Below, piece by piece: positions 16,589 through 25,257 of a stretch of 64,000 nt of DNA. Source of the DNA: Streptomyces sp. Tu6071 (GTDB lineage: Bacteria > Actinomycetota > Actinomycetes > Streptomycetales > Streptomycetaceae); contig NZ_CM001165.1 of the NCBI RefSeq assembly GCF_000213055.1, positions 1,674,001 through 1,738,000 of the forward strand, read 5' to 3'. The translations under genes and the position numbers were made by a program. Position 1 is the stretch's first letter, and each line of letters starts with the position of its first letter. Below the pieces are notes generated by a model, which was given only the letters and a program-made list of their open reading frames with translations, made no database searches and was not told the origin of the DNA.

Positions 16589-17989
16589 ATGGCGTGGAAG
16601 GCCCGAGGGACCAGGACGGCTCTGGCAGGGCTCGCCGCGACCCTCGTCGCCGGGCTGCTCGCCGGGTGCGGGAACTCGGGCGAACAACAGCCGGACAAAC
16701 GGATCACGGTCTGGACGCAGGAGAACCTGCCGCCCCGGATGGCGGCCACGAAGAAGGTCGTGCGGCGCTTCGAGAAGGAATCGGGCGTGCACGTCGACCT
16801 CGTGGGCGTGGACGAGGCGCAGTTGCCGCAGCTCATCATGTCCGCGGCGGCGGCGGGGAAGCTGCCCGACGTCATCGGCGCGGTCCCGCTCGGCCAGGTC
16901 TGGCAGATGTACGGCAACGGCTTGCTCAACACGGACGTCACCAGGAAGATCGTCGCCGACCTCGACCCGAAGACCTTCCAGTCCAACGCGCTCTCGCTCA
17001 CCGCCGACGGCGACAAGCGGCTGGCCGTCCCGTCCGACGCGTGGCTTCAACTGCTCGTCTACCGCAAGGACCTCTTCGCCGAGGCCGGACTGAAGGCGCC
17101 GACGAGCTACGCGAGCGCCCTCAAGGCGGCGGCGAAGCTGGACAAGGGCGACATGGACGGCATATCACTCGCCACCGACCCCTCCGACGTGTTCACCCAG
17201 CAGAGCTTCGAGGACCTGGCCCTCGCCAACGGCTGCCGCCTCGTGAACGACAAGGGGGAGGTCACCCTCGACTCCCCGGCCTGCCGCACCTCCTTCAAGA
17301 CCTACGACACCCTGGCCCGCGAGCACGGCGCCCCGGGCACCCAGAGCGTGGACACCACCCGCGCCACCTACTTCGCCGGGCGCTCCGCGATGATGGTCTG
17401 GTCCTCCTTCCTCCTCGACGAGCTGGCCGGTCTGCGCTCCGACGCGCTCCCGAGCTGCCCGCAGTGCAAGAAGGACCCGGACTTCCTGGCCCGCAACACC
17501 GGCATCGTCACCGCGCTCCAGGGCCCCGACGCCCAGCGGCCCGCCCAGTTCGGCGAGATCACCTCCTGGGCCGTGACCCGGACCGCCGAGACCGCCGCCT
17601 CGCGCTCCTTCGTCGACTACATGATGGGCAAGGGCTACGCGGACTGGTTCGGCATGGCCCCGGAGGGCAAGATCCCGGTCCGCAACGGCACGCCGAAGGA
17701 CCCCGACGTCTTCCGCACCGCCTGGCGCCAGGCGGACATGGGCGTGGACAAGAAGCGCTCGCTCAAGCAGGCGTACCCCGACGGCCTCACGGACCAACTG
17801 CTCGACGGCATCAAGGGAATGCGGCGCTGGGGCCTCACCGAGGGACAGGGCACCCTGGTGGGCGCGACCAACGGCGAACTCCCCGTCGCCAAGGCGATCG
17901 GCGCGATGACCGGCGGTCAGGAGTCCCCGGACTCGGCCGCCGAGGAGGCGAACTCCGAGGTCGAGGCCCTGCGCAAGTCCCTCCAGTGA
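16589..17989 (+). CDS. ABC transporter sugar-binding lipoprotein
   Basis: The 466-residue product has a lipoprotein signal (LVAGLLAGC) and the layout of family-1 extracellular solute-binding proteins (ITVWTQENLPPRMAATKKVV, LPDVIGAVPLGQVWQMYGNGLL, WLQLLVYRKDLF). It should capture a sugar outside the cell for the two permeases that follow. It is divergent from the leftward catabolic operon across 142 bp. No ATPase gene is nearby. Streptomyces often supplies one shared ATPase (MsiK) to several such systems. Confidence 0.9.
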   Translation: MAWKARGTRTALAGLAATLVAGLLAGCGNSGEQQPDKRITVWTQENLPPRMAATKKVVRRFEKESGVHVDLVGVDEAQLPQLIMSAAAAGKLPDVIGAVPLGQVWQMYGNGLLNTDVTRKIVADLDPKTFQSNALSLTADGDKRLAVPSDAWLQLLVYRKDLFAEAGLKAPTSYASALKAAAKLDKGDMDGISLATDPSDVFTQQSFEDLALANGCRLVNDKGEVTLDSPACRTSFKTYDTLAREHGAPGTQSVDTTRATYFAGRSAMMVWSSFLLDELAGLRSDALPSCPQCKKDPDFLARNTGIVTALQGPDAQRPAQFGEITSWAVTRTAETAASRSFVDYMMGKGYADWFGMAPEGKIPVRNGTPKDPDVFRTAWRQADMGVDKKRSLKQAYPDGLTDQLLDGIKGMRRWGLTEGQGTLVGATNGELPVAKAIGAMTGGQESPDSAAEEANSEVEALRKSLQ

Positions 17990-18008
17990 CGCCCCGCGCG
18001 GTGCCGTA

Positions 18009-18041
18009 GGACGCCCCCCGCGCCCGGCACCGCGGGCGTCC
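18009..18041 (+). promoter_or_regulatory. Intergenic hairpin after the binding-protein gene
   Basis: GGACGCCC / GGGCGTCC arms with a 17-nt loop lie 20 nt past the binding-protein stop and about 90 nt before the first permease. Such stems often protect the binding-protein mRNA or partly terminate transcription so that permeases are made in smaller amounts. That role is inference. Confidence 0.4.
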
Positions 18042-18127
18042 GCCTCCCGCCCTGCCCCGCTCCCCCTCCCCCGGGCCGTGTCCCCCGCAGGCCCCTTCCC
18101 CTGGCCGTACCCCCTTGAGGTAACTCC

Positions 18128-19108
18128 ATGAGCACACCCCCGCGCGACGCGACGAAGCGCCGCGCCACCCCGCGCACCGCGAGCCGGCGGGAGAACCGCG
18201 CCGGCATCGCCTTCGTCACCCCCACCTTCCTCGTGGTGCTGGTGGTGGTGATCGTGCCCATCCTGTGGACCGTCCTGCTCGCCTTCCAGAACGCCAAGCT
18301 CGTCGACATCCAGGACAACGGGCTCTTCGGCCGGTGGACGCTCGACAACTTCGCCCAGGTCTTCGGCTCGCCCGGCTTCTGGAGCAGCCTCGGCACGACA
18401 CTCGCCTACACCGTCGGCGCGACCGCCGGTTCCGTGATCCTCGGCCTCGTCGCCGCCCTCGCCCTGCGCCGGCCCTTCCGCGGCCGGGGCCTGCTGCGCG
18501 CGGCGATGCTGCTGCCCTACGTGGCACCCGTCGTCGCCGTCTCCTTCGTGTGGGAGGTCGCGCTCAGCCCGCAGTACGGCATCGTCAACGAGTGGGGCCG
18601 CAAGCTCTTCGGCTGGGACGACCCGATCGCCTTCCTGTCCACACGGTCCTACGAAGTGAGCCTGCTCGGCGCGCACTTCGACATCCCGCTGGCACTCCTG
18701 ACGGTCATCGCCTTCGAGACGTGGCGCTACTTCCCCTTCGCCTTCCTCTTCCTGCTGGCCCGCCTCCAGGCCGTACCCGACTCGCTGGAGGAAGCCGCCC
18801 AGGTGGACGGCGCCACCCCCACCCAGCGCTTCCGGCACATCCTGCTGCCGCAGCTCATGCCGGTCATCGCGCTGCTGAGCGTGCTGCGCTTCATCATGAC
18901 GTTCAACAAGTTCGACGACGTGTACCTGCTCACCGGCGGCGGCTCGGGCACCGACGTGGTGGCCGTGCGCGTCTACGACTTCCTCACCTCGCGCTTCGAC
19001 GTGGGAGCCGCCTCCGCCCAGGCGCTCGTGCTGGCCGTCGTGCTCATGCTCCTGCTGGGCGTCTACTTCAAGTTCTTCGCCAAGAAGGTGCAGGAGGAGT
19101 CCGCATGA
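18128..19108 (+). CDS. ABC transporter permease, MalF type
   Basis: The 326-residue membrane protein has about six hydrophobic segments and the cytoplasmic EAA loop (EEAAQVDGATPTQRF) that docks the ATPase. The first transmembrane stretch is FLVVLVVVIVPILWTVLLAF. It overlaps the next permease gene by four bases (ATGA), so the two are made together as a heterodimeric channel. Confidence 0.92.
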   Translation: MSTPPRDATKRRATPRTASRRENRAGIAFVTPTFLVVLVVVIVPILWTVLLAFQNAKLVDIQDNGLFGRWTLDNFAQVFGSPGFWSSLGTTLAYTVGATAGSVILGLVAALALRRPFRGRGLLRAAMLLPYVAPVVAVSFVWEVALSPQYGIVNEWGRKLFGWDDPIAFLSTRSYEVSLLGAHFDIPLALLTVIAFETWRYFPFAFLFLLARLQAVPDSLEEAAQVDGATPTQRFRHILLPQLMPVIALLSVLRFIMTFNKFDDVYLLTGGGSGTDVVAVRVYDFLTSRFDVGAASAQALVLAVVLMLLLGVYFKFFAKKVQEESA

Positions 19109-19989
19109 GCCGCGCGTCCCGCATGACCCGCGCCCAGTTCGAGGAACGCCTCTTCGGCGTGCTGCGCTGGGTCGTGATCCTGTTCCTGGCACTCATCACG
19201 ATCGTGCCCTTCTACTACATGCTGCTGCTGTCGCTGAAGCCCATCGACGCGCTGCTGCTCGACCCGGGGCGGCTGTGGATCAGCGCCCGCGAGTTCACGT
19301 TCGCCACGTACGAGAGCGTCCTCAAGCCCACCTCAGAGGGCGGGCAGGGCTTCCTCGGGATGCTCCTCAACTCGGCGCTCGTCGCCGTGGCGACGGTGCT
19401 GCTGACCCTCGCGGCGGCCGTTCCGGGCGCCTACGCGGTCAGCCGGCTCAAGTTCTTCGGCAACCGGCAGGTCGGCGCCCTCTTCCTCGCCGTCTACCTC
19501 TTCCCTGCCACCCTGCTCGCCGTCCCGCTCTTCGTCATGTTCGCGAAGATGGGCCTCTCGGGCAGCCTCGTCGGCCTCGCCGTCGTCTACATCGCGCAGA
19601 CGGTGCCGGTGTCGATCTACATGCTCAAGAACTACTTCGTCACCATCCCGTACAGCATCGAGGAGGCGGCGGCGATAGACGGCGCCTCACGGCTCCAGAC
19701 AGTCCGCAAGATCATCCTGCCGCTGGCGCTGCCCACCCTCATGGCCACCGGCTTGTACGTCTTCATGATCGCCTGGAACGAGTTCCTGTTCGCGCTCCTC
19801 TTCCTCGCCGCCGACCCCGGCAAGTGGACCGTCTCCCTCGGACTCCAGCAACTCGCCAACGGCATCGAGGTCTCCAAGACGGTCCTGATGGCCGGTTCGG
19901 TCGTCCTCACCATCCCCGTCGTCGCCCTGTTCTTCGCGGCGGAGAAGATGCTGACCGAGGGTCTGACGGCGGGCGCCGACAAGGGCTGA
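19105..19989 (+). CDS. ABC transporter permease, MalG type
   Basis: The 294-residue membrane protein has six hydrophobic segments and an EAA loop (EEAAAIDGASRLQTV) followed by the MalG-type segment LPLALPTLMATGLYVFMIAWNEF. It is the partner of the preceding permease. The gene has a GGAGG site 7 nt before the ATG inside the preceding gene. Confidence 0.92.
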   Translation: MSRASRMTRAQFEERLFGVLRWVVILFLALITIVPFYYMLLLSLKPIDALLLDPGRLWISAREFTFATYESVLKPTSEGGQGFLGMLLNSALVAVATVLLTLAAAVPGAYAVSRLKFFGNRQVGALFLAVYLFPATLLAVPLFVMFAKMGLSGSLVGLAVVYIAQTVPVSIYMLKNYFVTIPYSIEEAAAIDGASRLQTVRKIILPLALPTLMATGLYVFMIAWNEFLFALLFLAADPGKWTVSLGLQQLANGIEVSKTVLMAGSVVLTIPVVALFFAAEKMLTEGLTAGADKG

Positions 19990-20184
19990 GGACCGGACAG
20001 GTCCCGGACGGAGCCCTCGCCACCGGCGGTACCGTCTGCCGGGTACGGCGACAGCCGTGGATCATGGGAACGGGGGACCCCGGGGACACGGGGCCGCCCC
20101 GGGCCCGTAACAAGGACGCGGCATGCTGACCGGGTGAGCGCCGGGGAAAGTCCCGGCCACGACTGAGGGGGACGAAGGACGCTG

Positions 20185-21405
20185 ATGGCGCACACCCAGG
20201 CGAGCGCGGGCCACCTCCTGCGGCTGATCCGCAGCGGCGCGGCCATCACGCGCGGGGAGTTGCAGGAGGCCACCGGCCTCTCCCGCTCCACCGTCGGCCA
20301 CCGGCTCGACCAGCTCTTCGCCGCCGGCTGGCTGCGCGGCAGCAGCGGCACCTCCACCGGCGGGCGGCCCTCCGCGCGGCTGGAGTTCGACCCCGGGCAC
20401 GCGGTCGTCCTCGTCGCCGACCTGGAGACCCGGCACGCCCGCGCGGCCGTCGTCGACCTGGCCGGGACGGTCCTCGCCGAGCACCGCGACGCCCTGGTGA
20501 TAGCGGACGGCCCCGACGTGGTCCTCGACCAACTCGCGCGCTGGTTCGCCGAACTGCTCGACGCGAGCGGCCAACCGCCCGAACGCGTCTGCGGCGTCGG
20601 CCTGAGCGTGCCCGGCCCCGTCGACTGGGAACGCGCGCTGCTCGTCCAGCCGCCGATCATGCCCGGCTGGGACGGCTACCCGCTGCGCGAACGCTTCCGC
20701 GAGTACTACGCCGCCCACGTCGGCCGCCGGCCGCGCGAGGAACCGCTGCCGGTCTTCGTCGACAACGACGCCAACCTCATGGCACTCGGCGAGCAACGCG
20801 CCCTCCACCCCGACTGCCGCGCCTTCGTCTTCGTCAAGGCGTCCACCGGCATCGGCGCCGGGGTCGTCGTGGACGGCGCCCTCTACCGGGGTATCGACGG
20901 CGGCGCGGGCGACATCGGGCACATCCGGCTGCACGACCGGCCCGACGTCGTCTGCATGTGCGGCTCCACCGGCTGCCTCGCCGCGGTCGCGAGCGGGGGC
21001 GCCATCGCCGCTCAGCTCACCGAGGCGGGCGTGCCGACCGCCTCCGGGCACGACGTGCGCGCCCACCTCGCCGCCGGACAGCCGGACGCGGTCCGCCTGA
21101 GCCGCCGCGCCGGGCAGCGCATCGGCGAGGTCCTGGTCACGGTCGTCACCCTCCTCAACCCCGGGGTACTCGTACTCGGCGGCGACCTCGCGAGCACCCC
21201 CTTCCTCACCGGCGTACGCGAACTGCTCTACCAGCGCGCCATGCCGCGGACCACCGCCCACCTCCAGGTCCTCACCTCCGAACTCGGCGACCGCGCGGGC
21301 CTCCTGGGCGCCGCGATCATGGTCGTGGACCACCTCTACGCACCCGAGCGGGCCGACGCGCGCCTGCACGCGCTCACCCGCGCCACCACCGGCGCCGCCC
21401 GCTGA
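20185..21405 (+). CDS. ROK family transcriptional regulator
   Basis: The 406-residue protein has an N-terminal winged helix (ITRGELQEATGLSRSTVGHRLDQL) and a ROK sugar-kinase-like domain with VFVDNDANLMALGE, STGIGAGVVVDGALYRGIDG and the zinc-binding CMCGSTGCL motif. Proteins with both parts are repressors that respond to a sugar or sugar phosphate. It lies downstream of the transporter genes and is the likely controller of the 11.1-22.3 kb locus. Confidence 0.9.
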   Translation: MAHTQASAGHLLRLIRSGAAITRGELQEATGLSRSTVGHRLDQLFAAGWLRGSSGTSTGGRPSARLEFDPGHAVVLVADLETRHARAAVVDLAGTVLAEHRDALVIADGPDVVLDQLARWFAELLDASGQPPERVCGVGLSVPGPVDWERALLVQPPIMPGWDGYPLRERFREYYAAHVGRRPREEPLPVFVDNDANLMALGEQRALHPDCRAFVFVKASTGIGAGVVVDGALYRGIDGGAGDIGHIRLHDRPDVVCMCGSTGCLAAVASGGAIAAQLTEAGVPTASGHDVRAHLAAGQPDAVRLSRRAGQRIGEVLVTVVTLLNPGVLVLGGDLASTPFLTGVRELLYQRAMPRTTAHLQVLTSELGDRAGLLGAAIMVVDHLYAPERADARLHALTRATTGAAR

Positions 21406-21440
21406 CCTCGCGGGCCCGCCCGTACCACCCGGAGAACACC

Positions 21441-22349
21441 ATGCACGACCCCGCCGCCCCCACCGCCGGGAACCCGGCCCCGGTCCGCGTCGGACTCGTC
21501 GGCGCGGGCCCCTGGGCCCGCACGATGCACGCGCGGGTCCTCGCCGCGGGCCCCGAGACCCGGCTCACCGCCGTGTGGGCGCGCCGCCCGGAGGCCGCCG
21601 CCGCGCTCGCCGCCGAGCACGGCGCCACCGCCGCCGGGTCCTTCGAGGAACTGCTCGACACCTGCGAGGCCGTCGCCTTCGCCGTCCCCCCGGCCGTCCA
21701 GGCCCCGCTCGCGGTACGGGCCGCCGCCGCCGGTCGCGCGCTGCTCCTCGAGAAGCCGCTCGGCGCGGACCTGGCCGCCGCACGCGCGGTCGCCGACGCC
21801 GTCGCCGAGCACGGCGTCGTCTCCCAGCTCGTCCTGACCAAGCGCTACCACCCCGCGACCCAGGACTTCCTGGCCCGCGCCGCGCACCACGACACGAGCG
21901 GCGCGCGCTCCTGCTACCTGCACGGCGCCTTCCTGGAGGGCGACCAGGCCACCGCCTGGCGCCTGGAGCACGGCGCCCTCCTCGACCTCGGCCCCCACCT
22001 GCTCGACCTGCTCGACGCGGCCGTCTCCCCCATCGTCTCGGTCCGCGCCACGGGCGACCCGCGCCGCTGGACGGAACTGACCTGCGCGCACGAGAACGGC
22101 GCGACGAGCCAGGCCTCGCTCTCGGGCGCCGTACGCCTGCCACGCACCCGCACGCGCGTCGAACTCTTCGGCCCCGACGAGGAACTGGTCTACGACACGG
22201 CGGGCATCGACCACGAGGAGTGCTGGCCCATCCTGCGAACCACCTTCGCCACCGCCGTGCGCACCGGAGTCACCACCGCCCCGGACGCGGCACGCGGCCT
22301 CCGCATCCAGGAACTCCTGGAGCAGGCGGCACGGTCCCTCAGCGCCTGA
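21441..22349 (+). CDS. Gfo/Idh/MocA family oxidoreductase
   Basis: The 302-residue protein starts at ATG 21441 behind GGAGAA. It has the N-terminal Rossmann motif (VGLVGAGPWARTMH) and the EKPLGADLAAAR motif with the conserved Glu-Lys-Pro. The C-terminal domain has HGALLDLGPHLLDLLDA. These enzymes oxidise or reduce sugars and inositols with NAD(P). It is the last rightward gene of the sugar locus, 35 bp after the ROK gene. Confidence 0.88.
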   Translation: MHDPAAPTAGNPAPVRVGLVGAGPWARTMHARVLAAGPETRLTAVWARRPEAAAALAAEHGATAAGSFEELLDTCEAVAFAVPPAVQAPLAVRAAAAGRALLLEKPLGADLAAARAVADAVAEHGVVSQLVLTKRYHPATQDFLARAAHHDTSGARSCYLHGAFLEGDQATAWRLEHGALLDLGPHLLDLLDAAVSPIVSVRATGDPRRWTELTCAHENGATSQASLSGAVRLPRTRTRVELFGPDEELVYDTAGIDHEECWPILRTTFATAVRTGVTTAPDAARGLRIQELLEQAARSLSA

Positions 22350-22365
22350 GATCAGTGGGGCGGGT

Positions 22366-22402
22366 GGACCGGTTCCGCGGTCGAGGCCCGCGGAACCGGT
22401 CC
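22366..22402. terminator. Strong hairpin terminator
   Basis: A perfect 15-bp stem (GGACCGGTTCCGCGG / CCGCGGAACCGGTCC) with a 7-nt loop lies 16 nt after the oxidoreductase stop. Confidence 0.8.
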
Positions 22403-22811
22403 GACGGGCGAGGACTCCGAGACGGTCTTCCGAGGGGGTACCCGGCTCGGCCGCGTAGACGGTCGAGTCGTGGACGGCACGTCGGGACAGGGGCAGTTCA
22501 AGGTGCCGGAAGGTCAACTCCAGGCGTTCGAGGTCCGGATGCTCCAGCCCTTCGGTGCCTTCGTGACGGATGCGGACGTCATGACGGGCCCGCATGTCGC
22601 GGAAGTCGGCGCTTCGCGCGGACGGTTCCCCGATCAGCTCGCGCAGGGCCCGGTCCTCGGGTTCACGTCCGGTTTCGGCGCGGAGCACAGTGACCGTGGC
22701 CCTCGCGCCGTCCGGCCAGTGGACAGAGGAGTCCCGGGAGCCGGGGTCGAGGAAGAAGTAACGGGCGAAGTTGGCGCATCCCCGCTCGCCGGTGCTGCCG
22801 CTCGCGAACAA
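22403..22811 (-). pseudogene. C-terminal remnant of an MmyB-type XRE regulator
   Basis: Leftward translation from 22811 reads NFARYFFLDPGSRD, then ATVTVLRAETGREPEDRAL, LIGEPSARSADFRDM and TVYAAEPGTPSEDRLGVLA. This is the ligand-binding half of Streptomyces MmyB-like helix-turn-helix regulators. The DNA-binding N-terminus is missing upstream. Downstream the frame runs without its own stop through the terminator into antisense of the oxidoreductase. It is therefore a truncated gene cut at both ends. Confidence 0.75.
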
Positions 22812-22822
22812 CGGCCGCCGCC

Positions 22823-22984
22823 GCGGCGGTCACCCCGCGCACCGCCGCGATCATGCCCGTCCACATGACGGACCAGAAGTGCGGCATGGACGCGCGCGCG
22901 AAGCTCTCGGCGGACAGCGGAGTCCCGCTCATCCAGGACGCCGCGCACGCGCACGGCGCGGAGTGGGCGGGCAAGGCGACGTGG
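22823..22984 (+). pseudogene. DegT/DnrJ aminotransferase fragment
   Basis: The frame reads VTPRTAAIMPVHM and then VPLIQDAAHAHGAEW. This corresponds to the middle of sugar aminotransferases of the DegT/DnrJ/EryC1 family, where the ITPRTKAIMPVH and IEDAAHAHGA motifs hold pyridoxal phosphate. Only about 50 residues remain, with no start and no catalytic-lysine region. It runs in frame straight into a different family, so a deletion joined two genes. Confidence 0.65.
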
Positions 22985-23450
22985 GTACGGGCCAAGGGGG
23001 TGCCGGACCTGGGGGGCTGGTTCACCCGCGGCGTCCTCTCCAACGGCGGTGCCCTCGTGGATCTCGGCTGGCACCCCCTCGACGCGGTCGGCCCGTCGCT
23101 CGGCCCGGTCGCGCACTACACGCGGGTACTCGGCTCAGTCTCGGCCGACTTCCTCGGGCAGTCCCACGCCACCTCCTGGCGCGGCGCCGACGCGCGGGCC
23201 GGGGGCCGGCGGGCGACGTCGAGGACACCGCGCGCGGCTTCCGCCCACCTCCGGCGGCGTCTCCGTCGCCCTCCGCGCGAGCTGGGCCCCGCACGAGGCG
23301 TACGACATCACGACCGTACGCGTGGAGGGCAGCGCGGCGCCCCTCTCGCTGCGCCGCACCTTCGGCTTCAGCCCGAACCGCGTCGCGGAGCCCCGGCTCG
23401 TCCTCCCCCGGCTCCTCCGCGCGCGCGAAAAGCCGGGGCAGGTCCGCGAG
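22985..23450 (+). pseudogene. Frameshifted Gfo/Idh/MocA oxidoreductase fragment
   Basis: After the DegT fragment the same frame gives GGWFTRGVLSNGGALVDLGWHPLDAV, typical of the middle of Gfo/Idh/MocA oxidoreductases. Coding similarity then moves to another frame near 23200, reading SGGVSVALRASWAPHEAYD and RTFGFSPNRVAEPRL. The gene lacks its N-terminal Rossmann part and is frameshifted. Downstream to about 23690 a short leftward frame (ESDSFPYTAIVETPGLPGHS...) looks protein-like but was not identified. Confidence 0.6.
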
Positions 23451-23689
23451 GCTGTGGCGTCGACGCCCTGTTCGCGCAGTCTGTCGCGCATCGCAGCCTT
23501 GTCGTGCGCCGGGGTCACGGTCTCCCGGCTGTGGCCGGGCAACCCCGGCGTCTCCACGATCGCCGTGTACGGGAACGAGTCCGACTCGGTCGTGTGCACG
23601 GCCATCGCCAAGTCGACCCCCTCCTGCTCGGGGGCGTCCCGGCGGCAGGGGGACGGGCCTGAGTGGTCTGCAGAATCCCGTCCCCTCAG

Positions 23690-23705
23690 CGGACGCGCGC
23701 GTCCG
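23690..23705. terminator. GC-rich palindrome after the SDR gene
   Basis: CGGACGCGCGCGTCCG is a perfect 16-bp palindrome 6 nt past the stop of the leftward SDR gene, a plausible terminator. Confidence 0.4.
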
Positions 23706-23710
23706 GCCGG

Positions 23711-24415
23711 TCAGACGAACTTGTGCCGGGAGCCGCCCTCCACGTGGATGGTCTCGCCCGAGACGAAACCCGCGCCGAGGAGCCACATCACGGCGTCCAC
23801 GATGTCCTCGCTCTCGCCGTGCCGTCCGGCGAGAGTCTTGGCGGCACTTCCGCTCAGCACAGCGGCCCGCTTCTCGCCTAGCCGGTCCCAGGCACCCGAA
23901 TCCACGACGCCGGGCGACACGGCGTTGACGCGGACGGGAGCCAGCTCCGCGGCGAGGTGGCGCGCCGCGTATTCGACGGCACCGTTCGTGACCCCCTTGA
24001 CCAGCGAGCCCGGCCCCGGCCGCCAGCCGACCACACCGGAGAACAGCACCATCGAACCGCCCGGCCGCAGGACCGGGGCGAAATGCTTGGCCACGAGCAT
24101 CGGGCCGATCACCTTGGCCGTGAAAGCGGCAAGCAAGCCCTCCCGGTCCAGCTCCGTCACGCGCACGTCGTGCGGCGCCGAACCGGTTGTCACGATGTGG
24201 GCGACCCCGTCCCGCAGCACTTCAGCCGCCGCCGCGATCGACGCCTCGTCCTGGAGGTCGATCCGCAAGGCCCCGCCACCGATCTCGGCGCCCAACGCCT
24301 CGGCCGCCGCCACGTCGCGCGCGCCGACCACGACCTCGTACCCATCCTTCGCGGCGCGCCTCGCGATGGCGGCACCGAGCGCACGCGCCCCGCCGATCAC
24401 CAGAATCCTGTCCAC
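23711..24415 (-). CDS. SDR family oxidoreductase with altered active site
   Basis: The 234-residue protein has a Rossmann start (RILVIGGARALGAAIARR) and a C-terminal SDR pattern (VNAVSPGVVDSGAWDRL, VSGETIHVEGG). At the expected Tyr-x-x-x-Lys position the sequence is GSLVK, so the catalytic Tyr seems replaced by Gly while Lys stays. It may be a binding or regulatory SDR, or use another residue. GTG 24415 (GGAG three bases upstream) is chosen, and GTG 24424 is possible. It is divergent from an HxlR regulator that probably controls it. Confidence 0.78.
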   Translation of the reverse strand: MDRILVIGGARALGAAIARRAAKDGYEVVVGARDVAAAEALGAEIGGGALRIDLQDEASIAAAAEVLRDGVAHIVTTGSAPHDVRVTELDREGLLAAFTAKVIGPMLVAKHFAPVLRPGGSMVLFSGVVGWRPGPGSLVKGVTNGAVEYAARHLAAELAPVRVNAVSPGVVDSGAWDRLGEKRAAVLSGSAAKTLAGRHGESEDIVDAVMWLLGAGFVSGETIHVEGGSRHKFV

Positions 24416-24449
24416 GTACTCCACGTCCCTTCTCCGAATCGCGACTGAC

Positions 24450-24472
24450 GGTATAGATTCGATACCGGTATC
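24450..24472. promoter_or_regulatory. Operator-like palindromes between SDR and HxlR genes
   Basis: GATACCGGTATC (24461-24472) is a perfect 12-bp palindrome. It overlaps a second inverted repeat, GGTAT-7-ATACC (24450-24466). Both sit in the short divergent gap, where HxlR regulators usually bind. Confidence 0.55.
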
Positions 24473-24493
24473 TTCAACGAAACCGGGACGGTC

Positions 24494-24853
24494 ATGGGAA
24501 AGGCGTACAACGTGATGGCGGCGACCTGCCCGAGCCGCACGGTGCTCCACCGCATCGGCGCGCGCTGGACCGTCTTCGTCGTCAACGCCCTGGAGGACGG
24601 CCCGCGCCGCTTCAGTGAACTGAAGGCGCACATCCGGGGGATCACGTCGAAAGCACTCACCGAGACCCTGCGCTCCCTGGAGGCAGACGGCCTGATCAGC
24701 CGACGGGAGTACGACGAGAACCCGCCCCGCGTCGAGTACGAGCTCACCTCGCTGGGCCGCTCCCTGCTCGTCCCGTTGCGCGCGGTGCGGCTCTGGGCCG
24801 AACAGCACGTCCCCGAAATCGAGTCGGCCCGGACGCGCCCGCCGACGCGCTGA
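24494..24853 (+). CDS. HxlR family transcriptional regulator
   Basis: The 119-residue protein has the HxlR winged-helix pattern: CPSRTVLHRIGARWTVFVVNAL, RRFSELKAHIRGITSKALTETLRSLEADGLI and RVEYELTSLGRSL. A single Cys near residue 12 is where redox- or aldehyde-sensing members carry their reactive cysteine. It is divergent from the SDR gene and probably acts on it through the shared palindromes. Confidence 0.9.
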   Translation: MGKAYNVMAATCPSRTVLHRIGARWTVFVVNALEDGPRRFSELKAHIRGITSKALTETLRSLEADGLISRREYDENPPRVEYELTSLGRSLLVPLRAVRLWAEQHVPEIESARTRPPTR

Positions 24854-24864
24854 CCTGGGCAGGA

Positions 24865-24891
24865 GCCGCCCCGCGAACCCGCCGGGGCGGC
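24865..24891 (+). terminator. Hairpin terminator after the HxlR gene
   Basis: GCCGCCCCG / CGGGGCGGC forms a 9-bp stem with a 9-nt loop, 12 nt past the HxlR stop. Confidence 0.6.
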
Positions 24892-25257
24892 ACCCCCGTT
24901 TCGCCCAAAGGCCCTTGCTGAGCGACGAGTTCGGCGATGACCAGGACGACCGTGTGGTGTGCCCCGGCACCGTGCGGGCGACCCCTTCACGGTGAGCTGC
25001 CTTCGAACGACCTTCAAGGAGCGATCGACCCACTCGGCCCGCTGCCCGGAGAGGAACAGGACGGTCGCACCGCCTGCGCCACGAACCCCGGCTCAGCGCC
25101 CTTCTCGACCGGCTCCAGAATCGCCACGCACTCGAAACGTTGCGTCATCGGAAACATGTGACGAGCCTTGTCACGAACAAAGATGCGGGTCAGAAGGTCC
25201 TTTGGGCGTCCTCACCCGGCCGAGAGCGTCAAACGAGCGTCGCGGCGACGACCAGAA
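24892..25257. other. Gene-free or decayed stretch at the cluster border
   Basis: No frame here shows a recognisable family. A leftward frame from 25159 (MFPMTQRFECVAILEPVEKG) reads protein-like for about 30 residues and then breaks, so a decayed gene is possible. A small inverted repeat GTGAC-7-GTCAC lies at about 25158-25174. Confidence 0.4.
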
